Below are positions 48,392 through 57,385 of a stretch of DNA of 64,000 nt, one piece after another (the stretch's first letter is position 1; each line of letters begins with the position of its first letter). The notes beneath the pieces are model-generated. The model was not told the DNA's origin and did not search any database. It saw only the letters and a list, made by a program, of their open reading frames with translations. The position numbers and the translations under genes are program-made. Source of the stretch: Kocuria soli (GTDB lineage Bacteria; Actinomycetota; Actinomycetes; Actinomycetales; Micrococcaceae); NCBI RefSeq assembly GCF_003797835.1, contig NZ_RKMF01000015.1, forward strand, positions 1-64,000, in the 5' to 3' direction.

Positions 48392-50566
48392 TCACCCCCG
48401 GGAGGCGAGCACGAACGGCAGCACCGGTCCGCTCCCGGCCAGGCGGAGTTCGCGGACGGCCACGGTCAGCGACCACCTGCTGTCCACCAGGTCGTCGATC
48501 AGCAACACGGGCTGCCCGTCGATCTGCTCCAAGGCCTGGCGAAGGTCCGGGGTCACCACAAACTTCCCCCACACCGCAGCCAACTGGTAGGCGCCGTTAC
48601 CCCCGCCGCCACCTGGATGCCCCTCAACCAGACCCAAGTCACCGAGATACGGCAGGTGCCCGGCTGCCGCCAGTCCCTGAGCCAGGGAATGCACAAGACG
48701 GGGCCTTGCAAGGGACGGCATGGCCACGATGCCGGCGGGTCGCCCAGCCCCACCCCAACGGTCATGACTCCACTGGGCCAGGACCTCCACGCAGGCCCGC
48801 CCCAGCGCCTGATCGACGTCCTGGTCCACGGGGCGGCCCTGCTCATCGGTGTGGAAGATCTCGCGCAGACGATTACCCCACCCCAGGTCCGTGAGTCGGG
48901 CCACCGCGCGTCCTTCCGAGGCGCGTTCGGCGGGAGGAATGTTGCCCTTGAGGGGAACCCCCAGTCGGTCCATGCCCACCGGCCACTGCGCCCGCGGATC
49001 GATGGCAACGCCCACTCGCTTCAACGTGGCCGTCGCAGATTCGGAGGCCGCACGGCTGACCTCCGTGGGATACCAGGGCCCGGCGCAGTTGTCGCACCGC
49101 CCGCAGGGCTCCGCCTGGGGGTCGTCGAGTTGCTCCACGAGCATCTGCATGCGGCAGGTGGGCTTGTTCTCGTAGTCCAGCATGGCGTTCTGCTCGTCGA
49201 TCCGGGCCTGACGGATCCGGCCGTACCGTTCGGCGTCGTAGCTCCAGGGCTGTCCGGTGGACTGCCATCCGCCCTGGACCTGTTCGACGGCGCCGTCCAC
49301 GGCCAGGACCCGCAGCAGCATGTTCAGGGGCGACCGTTTGATGTCCACCCGCGCTTCGAGAGCCCCGACGCTGAGCGGACGCTCGGCCGCACCCAGCTCT
49401 TTCAACACGGCCTGCGCCTTGGCCTCCGTGGGCATGGACGCGGTGGCGAAGTACTCCCAGATCTCCCGGTCCTCGGTCCCCGGCAGCAGGAGCACGTCCG
49501 CGCGCTCCGTGGCACGGCCCGCACGGCCGACCTGCTGGTAGTAGGCCACGGGTGACGACGGCGCCCCCAGGTGCACCACGAACCCCAGGTCGGGTTTGTC
49601 GAAACCCATTCCCAGGGCAGAGGTGGCCACGAGTGCTTTCACCTGGTTGTCCTTGAGAGCCAGCTCGAGCCGCTCCCGATCGGCCGGATCGGTCCTGCCC
49701 GTGTAGGCCTCCACCTGGTAGCCCACTTCCCGCAGGGCATGGGCGGTGTCCTCGGCCGCGCTGATCGTGAGGGCGTACACGATTCCGGACCCCTCGAACT
49801 CCCCCAGGTGTTCCAGCAACCAGGCGAGCCGCACCGTGTTCGACGGCAGACGCAGGACCCCCAGGCGCAAGGACTCACGGGCCAGGGGCCCGCGCAGGGT
49901 GAGCACCGGCTCACGGTCCTGGGACACGAGCCCCACGCCCAGTTGTTCCTCCACGTCGTGGACCACCCGCTGGTTGGCGGTGGCCGTGGTGGCCAGGACG
50001 GGCACGGTTGTGGGCAGCCGCCCGATCAGATCACGGATTCTGCGGTAATCCGGCCGGAAGTCGTGTCCCCAGTCGGAGATACAGTGAGCCTCGTCGATCA
50101 CCAGGAGCCCCATGCGCTGCACGAGCTGCGGCAACTGCTCGTCCCGGAACCGGGCGTTGTTGAGCCGTTCAGGTGAGATCAGCAGGACGTCGACGTCGTC
50201 GTAGTCCAGCCGACCGAGGATCTCGCCCAACTCCGTGGCGTTCGCGGAACTGATGGAGGCGGCCCGGACGCCCGCGCGAGCTGCAGCCGCGACCTGGTCA
50301 CGCATGAGTGCCAGCAGCGGGGACACGATGAGCGTGGGCCCCCGGCCCCGTGCGCGCAGGAGCAAGGATGCGATGAAGTACACCGCGGACTTCCCCCAGC
50401 CCGTGCGTTGAACCACCAGCGCTCGGCGCCCCTGGGCGACCAGTGCCTGGATGGCCTCGAACTGACCGGGGTGGAACGTGGCATCGGGCCGACCGGTGAG
50501 CGCGCGCAGCAGATCGACGGCCTGCGCGTACAGCGCTTGGTCAAGGGGCGGAGTCGGGGATGCCAT
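48392..50566 (-). CDS. recQ: RecQ-family ATP-dependent DNA helicase with C-terminal PRTase-like segment
   Basis: A 724-aa 3'-5' helicase. Walker A reads RTGWGKSAVYF (Trp for Ser/Gly), then SPLLALMRDQ, IDEAHCISDWGHDFRPDYRR (DEAH) and QQVGRAGRA. The zinc-binding RecQ-Ct cysteines lie near 470-495 (CRMQMLVEQL ... CGRCDNC). Beyond that the last 130 residues contain VLLIDDLVDSRWSLTVAV, which resembles the PRPP-binding loop of phosphoribosyltransferases; such tails occur in actinobacterial RecQ-like proteins. ATG 50566 chosen (MASPTPPLDQ); 15 upstream codons are not conserved-looking. Confidence 0.88.
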   Translation of the reverse strand: MASPTPPLDQALYAQAVDLLRALTGRPDATFHPGQFEAIQALVAQGRRALVVQRTGWGKSAVYFIASLLLRARGRGPTLIVSPLLALMRDQVAAAARAGVRAASISSANATELGEILGRLDYDDVDVLLISPERLNNARFRDEQLPQLVQRMGLLVIDEAHCISDWGHDFRPDYRRIRDLIGRLPTTVPVLATTATANQRVVHDVEEQLGVGLVSQDREPVLTLRGPLARESLRLGVLRLPSNTVRLAWLLEHLGEFEGSGIVYALTISAAEDTAHALREVGYQVEAYTGRTDPADRERLELALKDNQVKALVATSALGMGFDKPDLGFVVHLGAPSSPVAYYQQVGRAGRATERADVLLLPGTEDREIWEYFATASMPTEAKAQAVLKELGAAERPLSVGALEARVDIKRSPLNMLLRVLAVDGAVEQVQGGWQSTGQPWSYDAERYGRIRQARIDEQNAMLDYENKPTCRMQMLVEQLDDPQAEPCGRCDNCAGPWYPTEVSRAASESATATLKRVGVAIDPRAQWPVGMDRLGVPLKGNIPPAERASEGRAVARLTDLGWGNRLREIFHTDEQGRPVDQDVDQALGRACVEVLAQWSHDRWGGAGRPAGIVAMPSLARPRLVHSLAQGLAAAGHLPYLGDLGLVEGHPGGGGGNGAYQLAAVWGKFVVTPDLRQALEQIDGQPVLLIDDLVDSRWSLTVAVRELRLAGSGPVLPFVLASRG

Positions 50567-51141
50567 GCGACCAGTCTGGCAAGGTGCACGGACAACACAA
50601 CAGGCGGTCATCCGCCCTGTGGAATCGCCTTCCGGGTGATGCCGGTGTGAGTCAGGAAATGCGTGGGGGTTGGGATCGGCCCCCCGACCGATCCCAACCC
50701 CTCAGCTCGCCGGCTCTCCCCCCGGATGCGGCGAGCCACTCACCGTGCAGGCACCCCCCGATGCCTTGCACGCCATAGCCCGCTCACGGATTCCGGGTCA
50801 ACGATGGACGCTTCCCGGAGGTCTCTGAAGAAGTCGAGCCGTTGGTGAAAGCCTGACAGACTCCCGTCTCCTCGACCGCACGGCCCAGCGGCGACTCCAT
50901 GCATGCCCACTAGTCTGCGGATCCCCGCCCATTCGGCGCCGAGGCACTGTTGACGGGCGAATCCGCCCGCGTCGGCCCCTCCCCCGAGGAATCCTGCGTC
51001 CCGGAAAATGGGGACAGCTGGACCCACTCCCTACCCCCACACGGCCGACACCTCGCGCGGGTTCCCCGCAGTTCGAGGCGTCATGAAACGTCACGACCGC
51101 TGCCGCGATCCGCGGCAAGGCTGCCGCGATCACGGGCGGCG
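50567..51141. other. 575-nt intergenic region with one strong hairpin
   Basis: Between the recQ start and the acyltransferase end. It contains a perfect 14-bp stem-loop (50666-50679 with 50688-50701) but no recognisable gene or RNA. Short frames exist on both strands but none has a ribosome binding site or family features. Confidence 0.5.
50666..50701. terminator. Terminator-like hairpin in the recQ/acyltransferase gap
   Basis: GGGGTTGGGATCGG pairs with CCGATCCCAACCCC around an 8-nt C-rich loop. No U-run. No annotated gene ends next to it, so the transcript it would serve is unknown. Confidence 0.45.
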
Positions 51142-53211
51142 TCACCAGTGGAGCGCGTCGAGCAGACGTTCCTCCAGGACCGGCGCCGTGGTCAGGCCGA
51201 ACGTCCGGGTGATGTGGTCCATGTTCCGATAGACCATCACGTTGCCCACCACCGGACCGCAGTGTCCGTCAGGGCAGTAGAGGTCCGTCAGGTCCACGAG
51301 CGGCACCCCGGGGTTCTCCTCGCCCCACGCGTCCACGATCTCCTGCCCACTCAGGGCGTCCTCGGCGGAATCGGAGCACAGGGGGCTGTGCTCGCCGTAG
51401 AGGTCCACGCATTCGTACATGTCCCGGTCCCAGCGCGGGTTGTCGCGCACGCTCACCACGGGGATGTCCGCGTCCTCGAACGGCTCCACCCCTTCGTACC
51501 AGTTGGCCACCAGCTCCTCGCGGTCGCCATCCATCGTCGAGCGGGTGCCCTGGGCGATCACGGCGTCCGGTTCGAGTTCGAGCACCGCCTCCTGCGCTGC
51601 GGCGTTGAACCGGTTGCACTCCTCCGTGTTGCCCTCGGTCTCCCCCGCGTACCGGCAGGCCGGGTACAGATAGCTGACGACGCGCCAGTTCTGCTCGTCC
51701 GCCACGGCCTTCAACGGTTCGGAGAGCTGCTTGGCGTGCGAATCGCCCAACAACACCACGGTCCGCTGCGGCTCGGCACCCTCACCCGTTCCGCCATCCT
51801 GGGTCTCGGGTTCGTAGACGAAGCACTCCGAGTTGTCTTGGAAGCTGTCCGGAAGCTGCTCCTCCGTACACGCCTCCCCCGGGCTGCCCCATTCCGCGTT
51901 CACCTCCGACCACATGGGGATCGGTTCCAGGTCCGGCAGCGCCGTTTCGTCGTAGGTTCCGGCCGGCACGGCCGCCCCCGGATAGTTCTCGGCGGTGCGC
52001 TCGTAGGACGCCTGGGCACGGGCTCGGCTGTCCGTCCAGGCCTGCGCCGCCGTCACGGGCAAGGCCACGACACCGACGACGGCGACCAGCCGCACAAGTT
52101 CCCGACGCGTGGACGCCTTCTGCTTGGCAGATCGCGGCCGGGTCACGAACGCGACGGCCTGCTCCGTCCCCAGGGACAGCACGACCGACAGACCGAAGAT
52201 CGCCAACCCCACGTGGATCGGCACGTCCTGGGCGCCGGTGCGCAACAGGTAGGTGATCATCATCGGCCAGTGCCACAGGTAGATCCCGTAGGAACGGTCA
52301 CCGATCCAGGTGAGCCACCGCACCCGGAGAGGCACGTGCGCACCGTGATCTCCGCCGTCGTCCTTGGCCATCAGAAGAAGTGCGGCACCCACAGTGGGGA
52401 TGATCGCCACCCATCCCGGGAACAGCGCGTTCGGCCCCACCACAAATCCGGTGCTGACCACCGCGACCAGGCCCGTCCACCCCAGCACAACCGCCAGGCG
52501 GCGCGGCAGCGGACGGGTGACGACCAGCGCAACCAGCGCCCCCAGGGCGAACTCCCACAGGCGCAAACGGGTGTCGAAGTAATTGGGCGCGGGATCCAGT
52601 CGCGTAACCAGGACGGAGGTGGTCAGGGAGACCACGAACACCGCACCGAAGACCACGACGGCCACGGTTCGGAAGGATCTGTTGGTCCATCTGGCCACCA
52701 GCAGCGCCAGTGCGATCAGCAGCGGGAAGATCACGAAGACCTGGCCCTGAACAGCCAGGGACCACATGTGCTGGACGGAGCTGGAATTGACCCCTCCACC
52801 GGCGTAGTAGTCCACGGATCGCTCCGCGAGATTCCAGTTGAGGCGGTAGGTCGCCGCCGCCAGCAGCTGCTCCCACAGGGCTTCCCAGCGCGAGCGGGGA
52901 TAGAAGGCGATCGCGGCGACCAGGACACTCAGCAGGACGATTCCGACCGGCACCAGCAGGCGTACGAACGTCCGTGACCAGTAGTGCAGCAGGTCCAGCG
53001 GCTTGCCGCTCTCCGCCTTGCGCGTGAAGGAAAGCGTCAGGAGATAGGCCGAGACCACGAAGAACACGTCGACCCCGCCGGAGACTCCGGTCCCCCACAG
53101 GTGGAAACCGACAACCAGGAGGATCGCCAGACCCCGCAGCCCCTGGATCTCGGTGCGGCGGGTGGGGCCTCCGCGGAGACCCTGTGAGGGAGCATCGGTA
53201 CGTGTACTGAT
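51142..53211 (-). CDS. Acyltransferase-3 / SGNH protein (OafA-like) with probable ATC start
   Basis: About 689 aa. Residues 20-390 are an acyltransferase-3 membrane domain (RRTEIQGLRGLAILLVVGFHLWGTGVSGG, GVDVFFVVSAYLL) with about 10 helices; an SGNH hydrolase domain follows, with VVLLGDSHAKQL (about 488) and MDHITRTFG (catalytic Asp-His). Such proteins O-acetylate cell-wall glycans or surface polysaccharides. Upstream of GVDVFF the frame stays open for about 65 codons but contains no ATG, GTG or TTG. ATC 53211 gives ISTRTDAPSQ and has AAGGA six bases before it, so I place the start there; see findings. Confidence 0.8.
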   Translation of the reverse strand: MSTRTDAPSQGLRGGPTRRTEIQGLRGLAILLVVGFHLWGTGVSGGVDVFFVVSAYLLTLSFTRKAESGKPLDLLHYWSRTFVRLLVPVGIVLLSVLVAAIAFYPRSRWEALWEQLLAAATYRLNWNLAERSVDYYAGGGVNSSSVQHMWSLAVQGQVFVIFPLLIALALLVARWTNRSFRTVAVVVFGAVFVVSLTTSVLVTRLDPAPNYFDTRLRLWEFALGALVALVVTRPLPRRLAVVLGWTGLVAVVSTGFVVGPNALFPGWVAIIPTVGAALLLMAKDDGGDHGAHVPLRVRWLTWIGDRSYGIYLWHWPMMITYLLRTGAQDVPIHVGLAIFGLSVVLSLGTEQAVAFVTRPRSAKQKASTRRELVRLVAVVGVVALPVTAAQAWTDSRARAQASYERTAENYPGAAVPAGTYDETALPDLEPIPMWSEVNAEWGSPGEACTEEQLPDSFQDNSECFVYEPETQDGGTGEGAEPQRTVVLLGDSHAKQLSEPLKAVADEQNWRVVSYLYPACRYAGETEGNTEECNRFNAAAQEAVLELEPDAVIAQGTRSTMDGDREELVANWYEGVEPFEDADIPVVSVRDNPRWDRDMYECVDLYGEHSPLCSDSAEDALSGQEIVDAWGEENPGVPLVDLTDLYCPDGHCGPVVGNVMVYRNMDHITRTFGLTTAPVLEERLLDALHW

Positions 53212-53431
53212 TCTGGATCCTTGGCGACTGGCTTGAATACTGGCGCTGGTGTTGGCTCGGGTATTGGCTCGGGAAGCATTTCCTAGCGCATGAGTTTACG
53301 CATGCGAACCATTACGGGAAAGTGCCTTCCAGGGGCAATTGGTCACACGGGACCGCGGGTTCCGACCAGCGACCGGTGAGTTCACCCGTTAGGCCCGCCG
53401 AACCCTGAATCGGCACCGCCCATAACTCGGG

Positions 53432-54013
53432 TCAGTGATTTCCCAGGTGCCACAGGGCGGCGTCCAGGCTGGCCAGAGCCGCGTCCCGATCCACCCGGGC
53501 CATGGCGAGGGCCGCGATGATCAGCCCCGCCGTGGTCTCGGCCTGTTGCCGCAACTCTTCGTCGGACAGGTCCGGGGCGTGCGCCTGCACGCCCCGGGTC
53601 ATGGCGGCCAGCATCTCGGTTCGGTATCCGGAGATCACGCCCCGCACCACGTCGTCCTGACCCAGCGGAGCACCGGCCACACTGACCAGCAGGCACCCGA
53701 ACCTGGCGGGCAAGGAGCCCGGCGTGGCCAGGGACGCCCGCAGCTGACGCAGATAGTCCACGACGGCCTCCGGTGCCACGTCCCGTCCCGTCAACGGTGC
53801 CAGTCGGGGCCGGACCACGCGGTCCAGGTAGTCCTCCACCGCCGCGTCGAAAAGTCCTCGCTTGTTTCCGAACGAGTTGTAGAGACTGGAACGGTTCAGC
53901 CCGGTTGCGCGCTCCAGATCCGGGAGGGAAGCCGCCTCAAAGCCCAGCTCCCAGAACACGCCCAGCGCAGCGCGAACCACCGTGTCCGTGTCAAAGCTCT
54001 GCGCCCGGCCCAT
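53432..54013 (-). CDS. TetR-family transcriptional repressor
   Basis: A 193-aa regulator with an N-terminal HTH (FDTDTVVRAALGVFWELGF and ATGLNRSSLYNSFGNKRGLFDAAV) and a ligand-binding C-terminal domain (TetR_C-type). Divergent from the DUF1304/oxidoreductase pair with a palindrome in between, so it most likely represses that pair and itself. Purine-rich GGCGGAGAGGGCGG precedes the ATG. Confidence 0.9.
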   Translation of the reverse strand: MGRAQSFDTDTVVRAALGVFWELGFEAASLPDLERATGLNRSSLYNSFGNKRGLFDAAVEDYLDRVVRPRLAPLTGRDVAPEAVVDYLRQLRASLATPGSLPARFGCLLVSVAGAPLGQDDVVRGVISGYRTEMLAAMTRGVQAHAPDLSDEELRQQAETTAGLIIAALAMARVDRDAALASLDAALWHLGNH

Positions 54014-54066
54014 GAATCCGCCCTCTCCGCCTCTGGTGCTCGACCCGCGCGAGCCTTCCCCCGTTG

Positions 54067-54094
54067 TTGCGGTCGCGCGAGATCAGCATATATT
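54067..54094 (+). promoter_or_regulatory. Promoter of the DUF1304-oxidoreductase pair
   Basis: TTGCGG (54067-54072), 16-nt spacer, TATATT (54089-54094). The -10 overlaps the operator palindrome. Confidence 0.5.
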
Positions 54095-54111
54095 GGAACG
54101 ATCTGTTCAAA
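54093..54111. promoter_or_regulatory. Operator palindrome for the divergent TetR regulator
   Basis: TTGGAAC-N5-GTTCAAA, a 7-bp inverted repeat with one mismatch centred between the divergent genes and covering the plus-strand -10. An A/T-rich island in GC-rich DNA, typical of TetR operators. Confidence 0.6.
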
Positions 54112-54178
54112 TTAATGGGCCCGCTCAGCGACTCTCCGCTCTGTTCGGCCCCCCTCAACTTTCGAGCAAAGGTATTCC

Positions 54179-54568
54179 ATGACCGTCATCGGCCTGATCC
54201 TGACCGGGTTGGCAGCCCTGATTCACGTCTACATCTTCTACTTGGAGTCCCTGGCCTGGACCGGCCCCGCAGCCCGGCGCACCTTCGGGCTCCCCTCCGC
54301 CGAGTTCGCGGAGTCCACCAAGTCGTTGGCGTTCAACCAGGGCTTCTACAACTTGTTCCTGGCCGTCGCGGTGTTCCTGGGGCTGGTCGTCATGGCACTG
54401 GGGTCGACCGCCGTCGGCGCAACCCTGATCTTCACGGGCGCCGGATCCATGGTCGCCGCTGGGCTGGTGCTCCTGATGTCCGACCGCACCAAGACCTCGG
54501 CTGCGCTTAAACAACTGACCCTTCCGCTGCTCGGCGTGATTGCCCTGGGGATCGGCCTGGCCGCCTGA
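54179..54568 (+). CDS. DUF1304 family membrane protein
   Basis: A 129-aa protein with four membrane helices and the family hallmarks HVYIFYLESLAW and LAFNQGFYNLFLA. Function unknown; such genes often sit with oxidoreductases under TetR control. ATG with AAAGG upstream. Followed by the oxidoreductase gene after 84 nt. Confidence 0.88.
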   Translation: MTVIGLILTGLAALIHVYIFYLESLAWTGPAARRTFGLPSAEFAESTKSLAFNQGFYNLFLAVAVFLGLVVMALGSTAVGATLIFTGAGSMVAAGLVLLMSDRTKTSAALKQLTLPLLGVIALGIGLAA

Positions 54569-54652
54569 GGCCTGCCGGCGGCCTGCGCCGTCGTACCCAC
54601 GCCACCCTCAATCACCCGCAGATTCCGCACGACCTCAACCCCTGGAGGACTC

Positions 54653-55666
54653 ATGACTTCCGTTGACAGCACACAGATCCAGCTCGTTCGCCGCCCCACC
54701 GGCTGGCCGTCCGCGGAGGACTTCCGCACCGCCACCGTCTCCTACGGCGAACTGACCCCCGGGCAGGTCCGGGTCCGCAACGAGTTCATCTCCGTGGACC
54801 CCTACATGCGCGGCCGGATGAACGACGCCAAGAGCTACGTCCCGCCCTTCGAACTCGGCGAAACCATGACCGGCGGTGCGATCGGCCGGGTGGTCGAATC
54901 CACGGACGACGACGTCCCCGTCGGCGCCGTCGTGCTCCACCAGCTCGGGTGGCGGGACATCGCGCAGGACGACGCCGAGAAGTTCCGTGTGGTTCCCGAA
55001 CTCCCCGGAGCACCGCTGTCCCTGTATCTGGGCGTTCTGGGGCTGACCGGGCTGACCGCCTATGTGGGTCTGACCCGCATTGCGCCCGTGCGGCAAGGGG
55101 ACACGGTGTTCATCTCGGGCGCCGCCGGAGCGGTTGGGACGGCCGCCGGGCAGGTCGCTCGCCTGCTCGGGGCGGCGCGCGTCATCGGCTCCGCCGGTTC
55201 ACCCGAGAAGGTCGATCTGCTGACCACCAAGTACGGGTACGACGCCGCCTTCAACTACAAGGACGCACCGGTGGCAGAGCAGTTGGCGGCTGCCGCGCCG
55301 CAGGGCATTGACGTGTACTTCGACAACGTGGGGGCCGACCACCTGGAGGCGGCACTGGGGACGTTGAACCGGGACGGACGGGTGGCAATGTGCGGGGCGA
55401 TCGCCGCGTACAACTCGGACGAGCCCGTGCCGGGACCCAAGAACATGGTCAAGATCATCCAGCAGGGCCTGTCGCTCCGGGGCTTCACCCTGGGTGACCA
55501 CATGGACCTGGCGCCGGAGTTCAACCAGCGCATGGCGCAGTGGTTCGGGCAGGGAAAGATTGCCTACGACGAGACGGTGGTGGACGGAATCGACCACGCC
55601 GTTGACGCCTTCCTGGACATGATGCGCGGGGCCAACACCGGAAAGATGGTCGTGCGGACCGCCTGA
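54653..55666 (+). CDS. NADP-dependent oxidoreductase, CurA/LTB4-dehydrogenase-like MDR
   Basis: A 337-aa zinc-independent reductase of enones. SVDPYMRGRMND and FISGAAGAVGTAAGQVARLLG (nucleotide binding) plus DVYFDNVGADHLEAAL are signatures of the leukotriene-B4 dehydrogenase/CurA group. GGAGG 4 nt before the ATG. Partner of DUF1304 under the divergent TetR; likely a defence against reactive carbonyls. Confidence 0.9.
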   Translation: MTSVDSTQIQLVRRPTGWPSAEDFRTATVSYGELTPGQVRVRNEFISVDPYMRGRMNDAKSYVPPFELGETMTGGAIGRVVESTDDDVPVGAVVLHQLGWRDIAQDDAEKFRVVPELPGAPLSLYLGVLGLTGLTAYVGLTRIAPVRQGDTVFISGAAGAVGTAAGQVARLLGAARVIGSAGSPEKVDLLTTKYGYDAAFNYKDAPVAEQLAAAAPQGIDVYFDNVGADHLEAALGTLNRDGRVAMCGAIAAYNSDEPVPGPKNMVKIIQQGLSLRGFTLGDHMDLAPEFNQRMAQWFGQGKIAYDETVVDGIDHAVDAFLDMMRGANTGKMVVRTA

Positions 55667-55731
55667 GAAAACCGTGGCTCCGTCCCGCATGCCTGCTGTG
55701 CAATCGCGGGCAGGAGGCGGAAGGTAGACGC

Positions 55732-57255
55732 ATGAATTCATCGATTCAACCCCCTGAAAACCGGGGACAGACCGCCGCTGACCCCGCGGCCACTCCGTCC
55801 CCCACCAACAACCACCCTGGTCAGAATGACCAGAAAACCTTCCTCGGCCAGCCCAGAATGTTGGCCTCACTGTTCAACGTGGAGCTGTGGGAGAGATTCT
55901 CCTTCTACGGCATGCAGGGCATCGTCCTGATCTACATGTACTTCCAGACCACCGACGGTGGCTTGGGAATCGACCAGTCGGTCGCCGCAGGCATCGTCGG
56001 AGCCTACGGCGGCAGCGTGTACCTGTTCACCATCGTCGGCGCCTGGGTGGCTGACCGCCTGATGGGCTCCGAACGGGCCATGTTCGTCAGCGCCCTCATG
56101 ATCATGGCCGGCCACATCGCGCTGGCGCTGCTACCGGGCGTGGCGGGCCTGGCCGTCGGTCTGATGCTGGTCGCCGTCGGTTCAGGAGGGCTCAAGGCCA
56201 ACATCACCAACCTGGTGGGTGGCCTGTACGAGCGCACGGACCCGCGCCGCGACGCCGGCTTCTCGCTGTTCTACATGAGCGTCAACATCGGCGGTCTGTT
56301 CGGCCCGCTGCTCACCGGTCTGGTTCAGCAGTCCTGGGGCTTCCACCTGGGCTTTGGACTGGCCGCGATCGGCATGGCCATCGGTCTGGCGCAGTACTGG
56401 TTGACCCGCGGTGCGATGCCCGAATCGGCTCACCACGTTCCGGATCCGCTGCCTCGTTCCCAGTACCCCAAGTGGATCGGGATCGTCGTCGTCGCCGTCG
56501 TTCTGATCGCAATTGCCGTGGTCACGGGCCTCCTCAACGCCGCCAATCTGGCCAACGTGATCGTGACCCTGATCGTGATCGCGGCGATCGGTGTGTTCAC
56601 GCTGCTGCTGAGCAGCAGCAAGGTCGACGGTGACGAGCGTTCCCGCGTCCTGTCCTTCATCCCGCTGTTCATCGGTGAGGCGGCGTTCTTCGCGCTGTTC
56701 CAGCAGCAGTTCACGGTGCTCACGATCTACGCGGACACCCGCCTGGACCGGTCGCTGTTCGGTTGGGAGATGCCCATCTCCTGGGTCCAGTCCTTCAACC
56801 CGTTCTTCATCATCGTGCTGGCGCCCGTGTTCGCGGCCCTGTGGACCAAGCTCGGCACCCGCCAGCCGTCCACGCCCACCAAGTTCGGGCTGGGCATCGT
56901 GTTGATGGGTTCCGCGTTCCTGATCTTCCTCAGCCAGGTGAACGTTGCCATGGTGGCAGTCATGTGGATCGCACTGATCATGCTGGTGGCGACGATCGGC
57001 GAGCTGCTGGTCTCCCCCGTGGGCCTGTCGCTGTCGACCAAGCTCGCGCCGACGTCGTTCCCCGTGCAGATGGTGGCCCTGAACTACCTGGCCGTGGCGC
57101 TGGGCACCGCGCTGTCGGGCTCCCTGGCGACGTTCTACAGCGCCGAGACCGAGGCCGCGTACTTCGGCACCCTGGGTGCCGTGACCATCGGCATCGGCGT
57201 GATCCTGCTGGTGCTGTCGCGCTCGATCACCAAGATGATGCGCGGAGTCCGCTGA
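55732..57255 (+). CDS. Proton-dependent oligopeptide transporter (POT/PTR2)
   Basis: A 507-aa transporter with about 14 helices. ELWERFSFYGMQGI carries the ExxERFxYY proton-coupling motif and FYMSVNIGGLFGPLL is the second PTR2 signature. Takes up di- and tripeptides with protons. N-terminal 40 residues are a soluble, Asn/Pro-rich tail. RBS GGAGGCGGAAGG upstream. Followed by the first of two 68-bp palindromes. Confidence 0.93.
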   Translation: MNSSIQPPENRGQTAADPAATPSPTNNHPGQNDQKTFLGQPRMLASLFNVELWERFSFYGMQGIVLIYMYFQTTDGGLGIDQSVAAGIVGAYGGSVYLFTIVGAWVADRLMGSERAMFVSALMIMAGHIALALLPGVAGLAVGLMLVAVGSGGLKANITNLVGGLYERTDPRRDAGFSLFYMSVNIGGLFGPLLTGLVQQSWGFHLGFGLAAIGMAIGLAQYWLTRGAMPESAHHVPDPLPRSQYPKWIGIVVVAVVLIAIAVVTGLLNAANLANVIVTLIVIAAIGVFTLLLSSSKVDGDERSRVLSFIPLFIGEAAFFALFQQQFTVLTIYADTRLDRSLFGWEMPISWVQSFNPFFIIVLAPVFAALWTKLGTRQPSTPTKFGLGIVLMGSAFLIFLSQVNVAMVAVMWIALIMLVATIGELLVSPVGLSLSTKLAPTSFPVQMVALNYLAVALGTALSGSLATFYSAETEAAYFGTLGAVTIGIGVILLVLSRSITKMMRGVR

Positions 57256-57269
57256 CCCTTCCGTCCCCT

Positions 57270-57337
57270 CGACCACACCACTTTGCGTCGACCACACACT
57301 CCATAACGTGTGCGGTCGACGCTTAGTGGTGTGGTCG
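57270..57337. repeat. 68-bp palindromic repeat, copy 1
   Basis: Imperfect palindrome, arms of 30 bp with three mismatches around TCCATAAC. Its right-hand 37 nt are identical to copy 2 at 58347-58383. Lies after the peptide transporter gene. Confidence 0.85.
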
Positions 57338-57373
57338 ATGATCGGGGTCGCTGGCGCTGCCCACTCAGGCCGG

Positions 57374-57379
57374 TAGATT
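57374..57379 (+). promoter_or_regulatory. -10 element of a likely leaderless hydrolase transcript
   Basis: TAGATT followed by 6 nt and the GTG at 57386. Confidence 0.45.
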
Positions 57380-57385
57380 CGGAAC

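Noticed and set aside
50950-52977. 675-aa plus-strand frame opposite the acyltransferase
   Set aside because: Antisense to a protein with clear membrane helices and SGNH motifs; its own translation is Arg/Val/Gly-rich without features.
53037-53279. 80-aa frame rich in Pro-Glu (PEPIPEPTPAP) as the acyltransferase start
   Set aside because: It is in another frame and would need a frameshift just before RRTEIQG; the ATC start needs no indel. Not excluded.
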